This document shows, piece by piece, positions 8,794 through 16,491 of a DNA stretch of 64,000 bases (within the stretch, counting starts at the first letter, position 1; each line of letters starts with the position of its first letter). The DNA is from Desulfoluna sp. Its GTDB lineage: Bacteria > Desulfobacterota > Desulfobacteria > Desulfobacterales > Desulfolunaceae. The notes under the pieces are model-generated. The model made no database searches, had not been told where the DNA came from, and saw nothing but the letters and a program-made list of their open reading frames with translations. A program made the position numbers and the translations under genes. The stretch lies in assembly GCF_030145185.1 (NCBI RefSeq), contig NZ_JAQYWB010000028.1, positions 1-64,000 of the forward strand, written 5' to 3'.

Positions 8794-9851
8794 GCACACA
8801 CCTTCAGGTGGTTGTAAAAACAATCCCGCTGCACCGGGGTAAACCCGGCTGCGGCCACCACGCGAATCAGCTCCTCCTTGGGCAGCATGTGATCCACCCC
8901 TGCGGCGGCCACCACGTTCTCTTCGATCATGGTGGAGCCCATGTCATTGGCCCCGAAAAAGAGGGCCACCTGGGCGATCTTCTCCCCTTGCGTGACCCAG
9001 GACGCCTGAACATTGTCCACGTTATCCAGAAAGATCCGGGACAGGGCCAAGACGCGCAAGTAGGCATCGGCCGTGGCCTTCTCTAACTGGAGCTTTGTAT
9101 GGGTGGGCTGAAAGGTCCAGGGAATAAAGGCGGTGAACCCGCCGGTCTCGTCCTGGAGATCCCGGATACGGACGAGATGCTCAACAATCTCTTCCGGGGT
9201 TTCCAGGTGACCAAACATCATGGTGGCGGTGGATCGCATGCCGACCCGGTGCGCCTCACGCATGACCCCCAGCCACTGGTCCACGCTGCATTTATTCGGA
9301 GAGACTTGCCTGCGCACCGCGTCCACGAGAATCTCTGCCCCGCCGCCGGGAATCGATTTCAGTCCGGCCTCCTTGAGCTTCATCACCGTCTCGGCGATGG
9401 AGAGGTCACTCTGGTCGGCGAGCCAGGAAATTTCAGGGGGAGAAAAACCATGAACGTGAATGGGAAAGGTGGCGGTGAGCCAGCGGAGAAGATCGATGTA
9501 CCAGTCAAGGTCCAGGGCGGGATTCATCCCCCCCTGAAGCAGGATCTGAGTGCCCCCAAGCTCCAGGGTCTCTTCGATCTTCTGCCGGAAAGACTCACGG
9601 CTCAACACATAGCCGCCTTCGTCCCCCACTTTGGAGTAGAACGCGCAGAATTTGCACTCTGACATGCAGACGTTGGTGTAGTTGATGTTGCGGTCCACCA
9701 CAAAGGTAACCGTCGGATCCGGGTGCTTTCCAAGCCGAAGGGCATGGGCCAGACTGCCGAGTTCCGGAAGGGTTGCCTGGGTAAAAAGCTCAAGCAGCTC
9801 CTCAGGGGTTACGCGATGACCCTTTGATATCTTTTGAAATAAAGCCTTCAT
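8790..9851 (-). CDS. mqnC: Cyclic dehypoxanthinyl futalosine synthase MqnC (radical SAM)
   Basis: MqnC is a radical SAM enzyme that cyclises dehypoxanthine futalosine. The [4Fe-4S] motif reads CMSECKFCAFY (CxxxCxxC) after NINYTNV. Further family motifs are TQILLQGGMNP, FPIHVHGFSPPEI, IPGGGAEILVD, STATMMFGHLET and GFTAFIPWTFQP. The QGGMNP and HGFSPPE stretches separate it from MqnE. ATG 9851 follows GGGGAAG and gives 353 residues. The gene lies 11 bp behind mqnE and overlaps mqnX, forming one minus-strand operon. Confidence 0.94.
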   Translation of the reverse strand: MKALFQKISKGHRVTPEELLELFTQATLPELGSLAHALRLGKHPDPTVTFVVDRNINYTNVCMSECKFCAFYSKVGDEGGYVLSRESFRQKIEETLELGGTQILLQGGMNPALDLDWYIDLLRWLTATFPIHVHGFSPPEISWLADQSDLSIAETVMKLKEAGLKSIPGGGAEILVDAVRRQVSPNKCSVDQWLGVMREAHRVGMRSTATMMFGHLETPEEIVEHLVRIRDLQDETGGFTAFIPWTFQPTHTKLQLEKATADAYLRVLALSRIFLDNVDNVQASWVTQGEKIAQVALFFGANDMGSTMIEENVVAAAGVDHMLPKEELIRVVAAAGFTPVQRDCFYNHLKVCA

Positions 9852-9862
9852 CAACGCTTCCC

Positions 9863-10945
9863 CTAAGAGATATGATTGTAAAAAGAATCTCGTTCCACCG
9901 GCTCAAACCCTGCCCCACGAATCATGGCAAACATTTCAGCACGGGTGAGGCCTTTGGCCGAGGTGGCGCCAGCGGTATGGGTGATCCGCTCTTCGATGAT
10001 GGTGCCATCCAAATCGTCGGCCCCGAAAGAGAGCGCGACCTGGGCCATCTTCTCCCCGATCATCACCCAATAGGCCTTGATATGGTCGAAGTTATCGAGC
10101 ATGAGACGCGCCACCGCCACGTTCTTTAAATCATCCACGCCCGTGGTGGGCGGAAGGTGAGAGAGCTGGGTGTTCTTGGAGTGAAAGGCCAGGGGAATGA
10201 AAGACGAAAAACCGCCCGTTCGATCCTGTAAATCACGCAGGGTCATCAAATGTGCCACACGCTCCTCCAGAGTCTCTATATGACCGTAGAGCATGGTGGC
10301 GTTGGTGGGAATCCCTGCGTCATGAACCGTCTCCATCACCTCAAGCCAGCGGTCTTTCCCGATCTTCTTCGGAAAAAGGGCTTCATGGACCCGCTCACTC
10401 ATGACCTCGGCCCCCCCACCCGGCATCATGGCCAGCCCCGCTTGTTTCAATTCAGCCACGGTTTCCGCAAGGGAGAGTCCAGACAGACGGGAAAGGTAAT
10501 CGATCTCCACAGCCGTAAAGGCCTTGATGGTGGCCTCGGGCCGCACCTCGGCGATCGCCTTTAAAAGCCCCGTAAAATAATCGAAATCAAGGTTTTTATT
10601 CAGCCCCCCCACCATATGAATCTCGCGCACCGGCTCGTCCATACGCTCCCTAAGGCGTGACTTCACCTCCTCGATACTCCAGGTGTAAGCGTGGCCCGTG
10701 CCCTCATCCGTGGCAAAGGCGCAAAAGGTACACCGGTTGGAGCAGACGTTGGTGTAATTGACATGCTGGTTGTACACATAATAAGCCACATTACCGTGAC
10801 GTTTCCTGCGCACAAAATCGGCCATTCGGCCCACACCCGACAGATCGTGGGAGGCATAAAGCACCATCCCGTCCTCGAAGGTCAACCGCTCTCCTGCCCT
10901 CACCTTGTCCCAGATGGACGCCAGCTTCAAATCGATAAAATCCAT
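9863..10945 (-). CDS. mqnE: Aminodeoxyfutalosine synthase MqnE (radical SAM)
   Basis: MqnE joins 3-[(1-carboxyvinyl)oxy]benzoate to the adenosyl part of SAM, making aminodeoxyfutalosine. The cluster motif CSNRCTFCAFA follows HVNYTNV. Also visible are REIHMVGGLNKNLDFDY, TIKAFTAVEIDYLS, MMPGGGAEVMSERV, TNATMLYGHIET and GFSSFIPLAFHSKNT, all typical of MqnE rather than MqnC. Length is normal at 360 residues, and GAGGGG precedes the ATG. It heads the mqnE-mqnC-mqnX operon. A tandem operator-like sequence lies about 75-105 bp upstream. Confidence 0.94.
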   Translation of the reverse strand: MDFIDLKLASIWDKVRAGERLTFEDGMVLYASHDLSGVGRMADFVRRKRHGNVAYYVYNQHVNYTNVCSNRCTFCAFATDEGTGHAYTWSIEEVKSRLRERMDEPVREIHMVGGLNKNLDFDYFTGLLKAIAEVRPEATIKAFTAVEIDYLSRLSGLSLAETVAELKQAGLAMMPGGGAEVMSERVHEALFPKKIGKDRWLEVMETVHDAGIPTNATMLYGHIETLEERVAHLMTLRDLQDRTGGFSSFIPLAFHSKNTQLSHLPPTTGVDDLKNVAVARLMLDNFDHIKAYWVMIGEKMAQVALSFGADDLDGTIIEERITHTAGATSAKGLTRAEMFAMIRGAGFEPVERDSFYNHIS

Positions 10946-11020
10946 AATCCCCTCTTCTGCGAGGTATCTCAGACGGACGGCAACGCGCCAACCCCCTGAT
11001 TCAGTTTATCTCTCTTCATG

Positions 11021-11049
11021 TGACCACCTGGTCAGTGACCACCCGGTCA
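11021..11049. promoter_or_regulatory. Tandem TGACC-N4-GGTCA dyads, probable operator
   Basis: Two 14-bp inverted repeats, TGACCACCTGGTCA (11021-11034) and TGACCACCCGGTCA (11036-11049), stand 15 bp centre to centre between the divergent mqnE and thioesterase genes. Arm length, spacing and position suit a TetR-type or similar dimeric repressor binding two adjacent sites. Half-sites resemble the TGACC/GGTCA arms of the TRAP-locus operator at 37457-37469. Which regulator binds is unknown; the TetR gene at 2671-3312 is the nearest candidate. Confidence 0.6.
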
Positions 11050-11310
11050 TATATACAGAGATTTTTCGCCCATGGCAAGAAAGATGAATGACCCCAAGGG
11101 GCTGCGAAGCCTTTCGGAGTCTCTCCTGACTGCATGCTGACGATGTCCTGGGGAACACAGTCATTCAGTCTTTGTCGATGGCGGGTTGACCGATTTTGAA
11201 AACCATTCTAAGAGTCAAAGAGACCTGCACACCTCGATGGAGCCATGGACGGACTCGTCCCGTCCTTCCCATCTGTGCTTACACCCTCTGACTTCTCAGG
11301 AGAAACCACC
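11050..11310. other. Divergent intergenic region, mqnE/thioesterase
   Basis: Apart from the tandem operator just to its left, I see no gene or further structured site here. It must hold the promoters of the mqnE operon and of the thioesterase gene. The open frame upstream of ATG 11311 lacks protein-like character. Confidence 0.4.
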
Positions 11311-11694
11311 ATGGAACTCAACACCCACCTGAACATAAACCACGCTCTCTGCGGCTCCATCACCGCCCTTCAAAAAGGACGCTGCGTCGTCACCCTGACC
11401 CCCACCCCTGAAATGGGTGCCGATGAGCAGAAACTTGTGCATGGGGGATTTATCTTCGGAATGGCAGATTATGCGGCGATGTGTGCGGTCAATGATCCCT
11501 ATGTGGTGCTGGGGGCTGCGGAGACCCGATTTTTAAAACCGGTAAAGGTAGGGGAAATTCTCACGGCTGAGGCCGTGGTGGAGGAGACCGAGGGGAAAAA
11601 GAACATCGTTCCGGTCTCCGTCAAACGAGGAGAGGAGATCGTCTTCAAAGGAACCTTTACCTGCTTTGTCCTTGACGCGCATGTATTGGGGTAA
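11311..11694 (+). CDS. Hotdog-fold thioesterase, PaaI/4HBT-like
   Basis: The 127-residue protein has the single-hotdog pattern. The VHGGFIFGMADYAAMCAVN stretch (HGG/FxxADxA) places a catalytic acidic residue on the long central helix, and AETRFLKPVKVGEILTAEAVV forms the strand region. It likely hydrolyses an acyl- or aryl-CoA. ATG 11311 follows AGGAGAAACC; the frame is open upstream to 11245 but without support. It is divergent from mqnE. The futalosine route needs no CoA thioesterase, so a direct menaquinone role is not implied. Substrate unknown. Confidence 0.85.
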   Translation: MELNTHLNINHALCGSITALQKGRCVVTLTPTPEMGADEQKLVHGGFIFGMADYAAMCAVNDPYVVLGAAETRFLKPVKVGEILTAEAVVEETEGKKNIVPVSVKRGEEIVFKGTFTCFVLDAHVLG

Positions 11695-11809
11695 AATTGA
11701 AAACCCAGGGAGCTGACACGTGTGACCCACAACGCAACCCGTCACACGCCGCACGAATGCGGACGCGATAAAGTTTGCGTGACCTCATCCAAAGCGCATT
11801 CGTAAACCA

Positions 11810-11842
11810 GCTTTCAAGGTGGCACACCTTGCCGCCGGAGGC
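11810..11842 (+). repeat. 33-bp dispersed hairpin repeat, copy 2
   Basis: This copy has the same AAGGTG-N3-CACCTT stem and GGAGGC end as the copies at 2044 and 40905 and differs from each at one position. It ends 4 bp from the stop codon of the minus-strand zinc-ribbon gene and lies 115 bp behind the thioesterase stop. A matching GCATTCGTAAACC flank precedes it. The stem could end transcription or protect 3' ends of the convergent transcripts. Confidence 0.8.
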
Positions 11843-11846
11843 GCTT

Positions 11847-13130
11847 TTATTTCTTTTTCCGCACCACGCGACGGACTTTCCGGACACGCTTCGTCCCTTC
11901 AGGTGCCGTTTTTTTCTCTTGGGAAACCTCTAACCCCTGTTTCGCCTGGGGAGCTTCCAGCCCCTGTTGCGTAAAGGTGCAAACCGATCGAGGACAGGAG
12001 AGACCATCTCCGGTCTCATTCTCAACGAGAAAGGGATTTTTGCAAAGGGGGCAGGCAAAGGGATAGGGGCGCTTCCAGGTCACAAAACCACAGGACCGAT
12101 TGTCACACCTGTAAAAGGTTTTTCCATTGTCCGTGGTGCGCGTCTCCAGTTTCCCGCTGTTGCAGACCGGACACCCCAGGGACAGAGCTTCTTCGAAACG
12201 AGCCACGGCGGCGGCAATATCGCCGTCACTGTCACCCCGGGTCAAATTTTCACGGGTCTCTTTTTCAGACTCGCTTAGGGCCGCAGCCATCAGGCCACCT
12301 CGATGACGGTCCTCTTCAAGGCGTTTTTTTTCCAGAAGAAACGCTTCCTTCTGCCGTTCCAGTTCCATTTTTTCCCGCTGAAGGGTCAAAAAGGCGTCTC
12401 GCTGAATCTCTTCCTGGGAGCGCTGGGGGACGGTTTTGCTGGAATCATCTTGAGGCTCAACGAAACCAGGGGCTTCCGATGGGGCCGAGGCCTCGTCCTC
12501 CTCGGTGGAAACCACCAGAGTTCTCAAGGCTCCTTTGGGGGAAGCACTCGCCACCTCCTGAACCTTTACCTCTCGGCCCCTGTCATCAATGAGGCGTTTT
12601 CGAATCGTCGAGATCCGTTTGAGAAACCGATCACGCCGTGCTTCGGCCTCCGCCGGGTCTTCCTGTGGAACCGAGGCATTCTCCTCCTGGGGAACCAGGG
12701 TCTGGTCCACTTGCTCCAGAGCCTTATCAAGATCATTTCGTCCATCGACCAGCTCTTGAAGAATCTGAACGAGAAAGGCCGGCAAAACAATCCCCTGCAT
12801 CTTGGGGTATTTTTCGTTTAATCCCGTCATGAGGCGGCTGGCAAGCTCACCGATTTCAGGGGCCTCGTCCGTGCCAGCCAGGAGCCCGTCCTGACGAATC
12901 ATCCCGAGCACCTCCGCCACGCGATCCTTTAGAAGCAGCCCCAGTTCGATGGCCTCTTCCACAATATCCTGAAGGGAAAAACCAGACCCCTCTTCCGTAT
13001 GAATCAAAACAAGAAGAGAAAAAGCGTCAATGCTGGGGCCGAGACATTGCCAGACAGAGGTATAGCCATCGACTCCGGTCAATCGTTTCTGGACGTGAAA
13101 TTCAAAGGTATCTTTTAAATCGACATTCAT
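11847..13130 (-). CDS. Unknown protein with C-terminal zinc ribbons
   Basis: I do not recognise the family. Residues 1-150 are predicted helical (DIVEEAIELGLLLKDRVAEVLG). About 150-230 carry an alternating charged segment with RRDRFLKRISTIRKRLIDDRGREVKV. About 235-300 form a probable coiled coil. Residues 320-384 hold eight cysteines in CPVC...C...C and CPLC...CPRSVC pairs, like the zinc ribbons at the end of topoisomerase I. The tail is strongly basic (KRVRKVRRVVRKKK), suggesting nucleic-acid binding. ATG 13130 is used; the codon before it is TTG. It is the last of three minus-strand genes behind the ParA-like ATPase. Confidence 0.75.
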   Translation of the reverse strand: MNVDLKDTFEFHVQKRLTGVDGYTSVWQCLGPSIDAFSLLVLIHTEEGSGFSLQDIVEEAIELGLLLKDRVAEVLGMIRQDGLLAGTDEAPEIGELASRLMTGLNEKYPKMQGIVLPAFLVQILQELVDGRNDLDKALEQVDQTLVPQEENASVPQEDPAEAEARRDRFLKRISTIRKRLIDDRGREVKVQEVASASPKGALRTLVVSTEEDEASAPSEAPGFVEPQDDSSKTVPQRSQEEIQRDAFLTLQREKMELERQKEAFLLEKKRLEEDRHRGGLMAAALSESEKETRENLTRGDSDGDIAAAVARFEEALSLGCPVCNSGKLETRTTDNGKTFYRCDNRSCGFVTWKRPYPFACPLCKNPFLVENETGDGLSCPRSVCTFTQQGLEAPQAKQGLEVSQEKKTAPEGTKRVRKVRRVVRKKK

Positions 13131-13213
13131 CAATCACACTCGCTACACCAACGGCGCCATGTTCGACGCTACAAATTTAAAGGAAATCCAACCCATGACA
13201 GGCCTGCTGTGGG

Positions 13214-13558
13214 TCATTCCGTATCCGAGACGGTATCGTCCGGCGAAATCACCCCAGCCACTACGTCCACACAACGGCCATCCCGGCCAATCATCAACGA
13301 AAGAGTAATACGAGCCTGAAAATCCATTTGATAGGCAATGCGGTCTTCCTTGACCGTGAGTCGCCCCTCTTTAAACTCAATGTCATCCTGAAGCGAAAGC
13401 TGATACTTCTCCTCCAGCAGCTTTTCAATCACATCCCAGTCAAGGCTTCCGGTGACAATATCCATCAGATCCCGCTCACCCTTTGCAAAGGCATCATCGG
13501 GAACCAGTTTCTTCTCTTTTTCAGTCATATTCGTGCCATCCAGGTCGGCCTGGTGCAT
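13214..13558 (-). CDS. Small acidic protein of unknown function
   Basis: This 114-residue acidic protein has no recognisable domain. ATG 13558 is chosen because GGAGAGG lies just upstream; the frame is open further, into the parA-like gene. It overlaps the end of the ParA-like gene by a few bases and precedes the zinc-ribbon gene, so the three are likely one operon. The segment RLTVKEDRIAYQMDFQARI followed by LSLMIGRDGRCVDVV looks like a small beta-rich domain. Function unknown; a partner of the ATPase is plausible. Confidence 0.7.
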   Translation of the reverse strand: MHQADLDGTNMTEKEKKLVPDDAFAKGERDLMDIVTGSLDWDVIEKLLEEKYQLSLQDDIEFKEGRLTVKEDRIAYQMDFQARITLSLMIGRDGRCVDVVAGVISPDDTVSDTE

Positions 13559-13571
13559 TGCATCCTCTCCA

Positions 13572-14309
13572 TCACGGGTCTGTTTCTGCCTCAAGCATCT
13601 CCCGAGCCAGATCCAAAAATGCCTGCGCTCCAGGGGACATCACATCCACCAGAGCTGCGGGAGTTCCTATTGCCATTCCCTTTCGGATGGTATCACAATC
13701 CGGCAGTCGACCGACGAATTGCATGCGGGTTTCATCCAAGGCCGGAGCTGACGGCCCCATATAGACCAACCCCACCCCTTTCAGGCCGGGGTTCACACAC
13801 TTTAATACCTCTTCGACACAATAACCGGCCTCCTTAAGCTGAGAATTACCATTCCAGCCTGGATGGAGGGGGACAAGGGCCAAATCAGAAGCGATGAGGG
13901 CACTTTTTACAAAAAACCCGTTCCCCGAGGGCGTATCAATGATCACAATATCATACCCCCGTCCGGGTTTTCGAAGGCTTAAATTCAGCACCCTCTCCTT
14001 TTCAGGATTAAAGACCAGAAAGGCTTCCGCCTCTTTTTCTCCTGCCGACGCCGGTATCACGTCAAGGTAAGCCGTCAATCCAGAGACAATGGCCCCGCGT
14101 GGGCTCACACAACCACTGACCACGTCCGCAACGCCGCAAGAGGGGCTGATGCCTTCACCCATCAGCATCTGTGATCCCACGCCGGAGGAGGTACAGTCCA
14201 CATAGAGTGTTCGTTTTTCCAGGAGGGCAAAGGAAAAAGCCAGATTAATGGCCAGCGTCGTCTTGCCGGAGGCCGCCAGGGGATTCAAAAGTGCGATGGT
14301 GAGGTTCAT
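13572..14309 (-). CDS. ParA/MinD-like ATPase with altered Walker A
   Basis: The 245-residue protein has the MinD/ParA fold pattern: an N-terminal beta strand and P-loop (LLNPLAASGKTTLAINLA), a switch-I-like TLYVDCTSSGVGSQMLMG, a Walker B-type GYDIVIIDTPSG, and LVPLHPG further on. The P-loop reads AASGKTT where ParA proteins usually have KGGxGKT, so the signature lysine is absent while the catalytic GKT is kept. The family includes chromosome- or cargo-positioning ATPases and iron-sulfur or septum-site relatives. Its operon with two unknown genes suggests a positioning or assembly task, which is inference. It is divergent from the SUMF1/acidic-repeat gene. Confidence 0.85.
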   Translation of the reverse strand: MNLTIALLNPLAASGKTTLAINLAFSFALLEKRTLYVDCTSSGVGSQMLMGEGISPSCGVADVVSGCVSPRGAIVSGLTAYLDVIPASAGEKEAEAFLVFNPEKERVLNLSLRKPGRGYDIVIIDTPSGNGFFVKSALIASDLALVPLHPGWNGNSQLKEAGYCVEEVLKCVNPGLKGVGLVYMGPSAPALDETRMQFVGRLPDCDTIRKGMAIGTPAALVDVMSPGAQAFLDLAREMLEAETDP

Positions 14310-14601
14310 GGCACAGACTCTTCAGAGGTTAGAAATCATCGGATAGGTTTCGACGGTTTCGAATGGCTATCTGCATAACCGCAGTCAATTTAAATAAATA
14401 TCCCTCGTAGGAATAACACAATTGTGCCGCCATGTGAACTTGCATCACTCCAATTAGCACCTGTTACCCGGCTGGATACGCAGGGTATTGTGACCCTTGT
14501 CCGATTGGGTTATGGTGACGCATCACTGATCCCTAAAAAACAATCGCCCCCGTCGTCACCACCGTCTTACTAAAATGATCTTATGAGCCTTGATTAACCC
14601 T

Positions 14602-16374
14602 ATGAATTCCCGCCCTGAAAAAAAGACCGCGTTCACACTTGATGCCATGAACGGGGTGATCGAACACCTCGGTTACGCCACCCACTCACGAAACATGGCG
14701 TACCTGAAAACCCTCCTCTCTTATGCCGACCTCAAGGGGGGCTACAGTTCCCAATCCATGGACCCAAGCCACCTGATCCAATCCATCTGGAACACAACGG
14801 ATCCCGGACAGCTGCGCTCCAAACGGAAAAACCTCAGCACCATTCGAACCTCCATAAATAAAGACCTCTCCCGGCTGTTCCAGGAAGGGAAAAACCCGGA
14901 AGGGGTCACCATCTCACCGGACCATGCCCTGGTGGTCTCCCAGGAAGCCAAGGAAGCCTTCTACGCTCCCTTTGCCGATCATTTTAATCATTCGCATATT
15001 CTCGAACTCGAAAAAGCAAGTGCCCTGTTAGATGCCCTCGCCGAGATGGCTGAAAAAGAGGACGCCCCCATTGACGGCGCCGAGGATCTGGCCGAAAAAC
15101 TGAAGCGTGCGGTTGATGCGCTGGAAAAAATGGGGGATGCCCCCCCAGAAGAAAAACCCGAGGTCATCGAAGAGACAGTCCCGGATGATGACATCGAGAA
15201 GACTGAAGTCGAAGAGGTCGAGGTCGAACAGGCTGAGGTTGAAGAGGTTGAGGTTGAACTGGAAGAGGATGACGTCTTCGAAGAGATCGCTGACGACGAG
15301 ATCGAAGAGGTGGAAGACAGTCTGGATGAAGAGGACACCTTCGAGGAGGTCGCGGACGACGAGATCGAAGAGGTGGAAGATAATCTGGATGAAGAGGACA
15401 CCTTCGAGGAGGTCGCGGACGACGAGATCGAAGAGGTGGAAGATAATCTGGATGAAGAGGACACCTTCGAGGAGGTCACGGACGACGAGATCGAAGAGGT
15501 GGAAGATAATCTGGACGAAGACGACGCCTTCGAGGAGATCGCTGAAGAGCCGCCGGCATGGAATGCCGACGAGGATCCTGACGCCATGCGGGAGCGGGCC
15601 GAAAATTTTGAGGCTTTGCTCAATGAGTCCGAACGGTACTACAACCGCTATATCGAGATCCCAGCCGGACGCTATCCCACAATCGACCCGGTAACCGGCG
15701 AAGAAACCGAGGCGGAACTCAACGCCTTCCTCGCAGGAAAATACCCCATCACCAATGCCCTCTTCGAGGTCTTCATCAGCCGAACCGGATACAAAACAAC
15801 CGCCGAAGAGAGGGGTTTCGGTGCGGTATATGAACCCCGGCTGACCCGGCAAACCAACGGAAAAGGCATCAGCCTCTCCACAAGCAAAGGGTTGCGTCTC
15901 ATGCGGGGAGCCACCTGGCACAAACCGTCCGGAATCCATTCTTCCGTACACACCAGCGCCCACCACCCCGTGGTCCAGGTAAGCTACGAAGACGCCATGG
16001 CCTTTGCCTCATGGTCCGGCAAACGGCTACCCACCCTGAGCCAGTGGCTCACGGCTGGCGGTAAAACAGCCACCCCCTACCCCTGGGGGGAAGCCTGGGA
16101 GAGTCACCTATGCAACACCGAAGAGGTGGGAGCAGGCGGAACGCTCCCGGTGGATACCTTCCCCAATGGTGCGAGCCCCTTCGGAGTGTACGATCTCATG
16201 GGCAACACCCTGGAGTGGGTCTGCGACCTGCGCCCCGAAAAAAAGGGGGAGCCCGTTAAAACAGCGATGGGAGGCAGCTTCCTCTCGGACCGCACCCTCA
16301 CACGTCAACAACTCCACACCTTTGACACCCGATTTTCATCCAATATTCTCGGCTTTCGCTGTATTGGCGGGTAG
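14602..16374 (+). CDS. Acidic-repeat protein with C-terminal SUMF1/FGE-like domain
   Basis: The 590-residue protein has three parts. Residues 1-190 are helical and unknown. Residues about 190-316 are almost all Glu/Asp and include four tandem 21-residue repeats of the form D-x-FEEVxDDEIEEVEDNLDEE. Residues about 349-590 form a formylglycine-generating-enzyme-like (SUMF1) domain, with AGKYPITNALFEVFI, HPVVQVSYEDAMAFASWSGKRLPT, YPWGEAW, GVYDLMGNTLEWVCD and LGFRCIGG. I see only one cysteine in the region of the FGE catalytic pair, so it is more likely a binding or other SUMF1-type domain than a sulfatase activator. ATG 14602 lacks a strong ribosome site. Confidence 0.85.
   Translation: MNSRPEKKTAFTLDAMNGVIEHLGYATHSRNMAYLKTLLSYADLKGGYSSQSMDPSHLIQSIWNTTDPGQLRSKRKNLSTIRTSINKDLSRLFQEGKNPEGVTISPDHALVVSQEAKEAFYAPFADHFNHSHILELEKASALLDALAEMAEKEDAPIDGAEDLAEKLKRAVDALEKMGDAPPEEKPEVIEETVPDDDIEKTEVEEVEVEQAEVEEVEVELEEDDVFEEIADDEIEEVEDSLDEEDTFEEVADDEIEEVEDNLDEEDTFEEVADDEIEEVEDNLDEEDTFEEVTDDEIEEVEDNLDEDDAFEEIAEEPPAWNADEDPDAMRERAENFEALLNESERYYNRYIEIPAGRYPTIDPVTGEETEAELNAFLAGKYPITNALFEVFISRTGYKTTAEERGFGAVYEPRLTRQTNGKGISLSTSKGLRLMRGATWHKPSGIHSSVHTSAHHPVVQVSYEDAMAFASWSGKRLPTLSQWLTAGGKTATPYPWGEAWESHLCNTEEVGAGGTLPVDTFPNGASPFGVYDLMGNTLEWVCDLRPEKKGEPVKTAMGGSFLSDRTLTRQQLHTFDTRFSSNILGFRCIGG
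15271..15549 (+). repeat. 63-bp tandem coding repeat (4.4 units)
   Basis: Units start at 15271, 15334, 15397 and 15460, with a partial fifth at 15523. Units 2-4 are nearly identical at the DNA level, including synonymous positions, which points to recent expansion or gene conversion. Each encodes 21 acidic residues in the middle of the SUMF1-domain protein. The length is in frame, so copy-number change would lengthen or shorten the acidic linker without breaking the gene. Confidence 0.95.
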
Positions 16375-16491
16375 ACCTCGACACAGGACTTCCGGCGGTG
16401 ATATAGTTCCACCGAAAATTCCGGCAAACACCATGCGCCAGACCTCAGATATCTATGGGCCTGCCTCGTACCATAGTAAGGAGAACACAAC

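Noticed and set aside
15271-15549. CRISPR-like regular spacing
   Set aside because: The 63-bp units are contiguous, in frame and coding, with no spacers between repeats.
15028-15966. Minus-strand open frame with repeated hydrophobic units (FHLFDLVVRDLLEGV)
   Set aside because: It is the antisense of the 63-bp acidic coding repeats. The apparent repeats of hydrophobic residues mirror the Glu/Asp codons, and the plus strand has a SUMF1 domain in frame.
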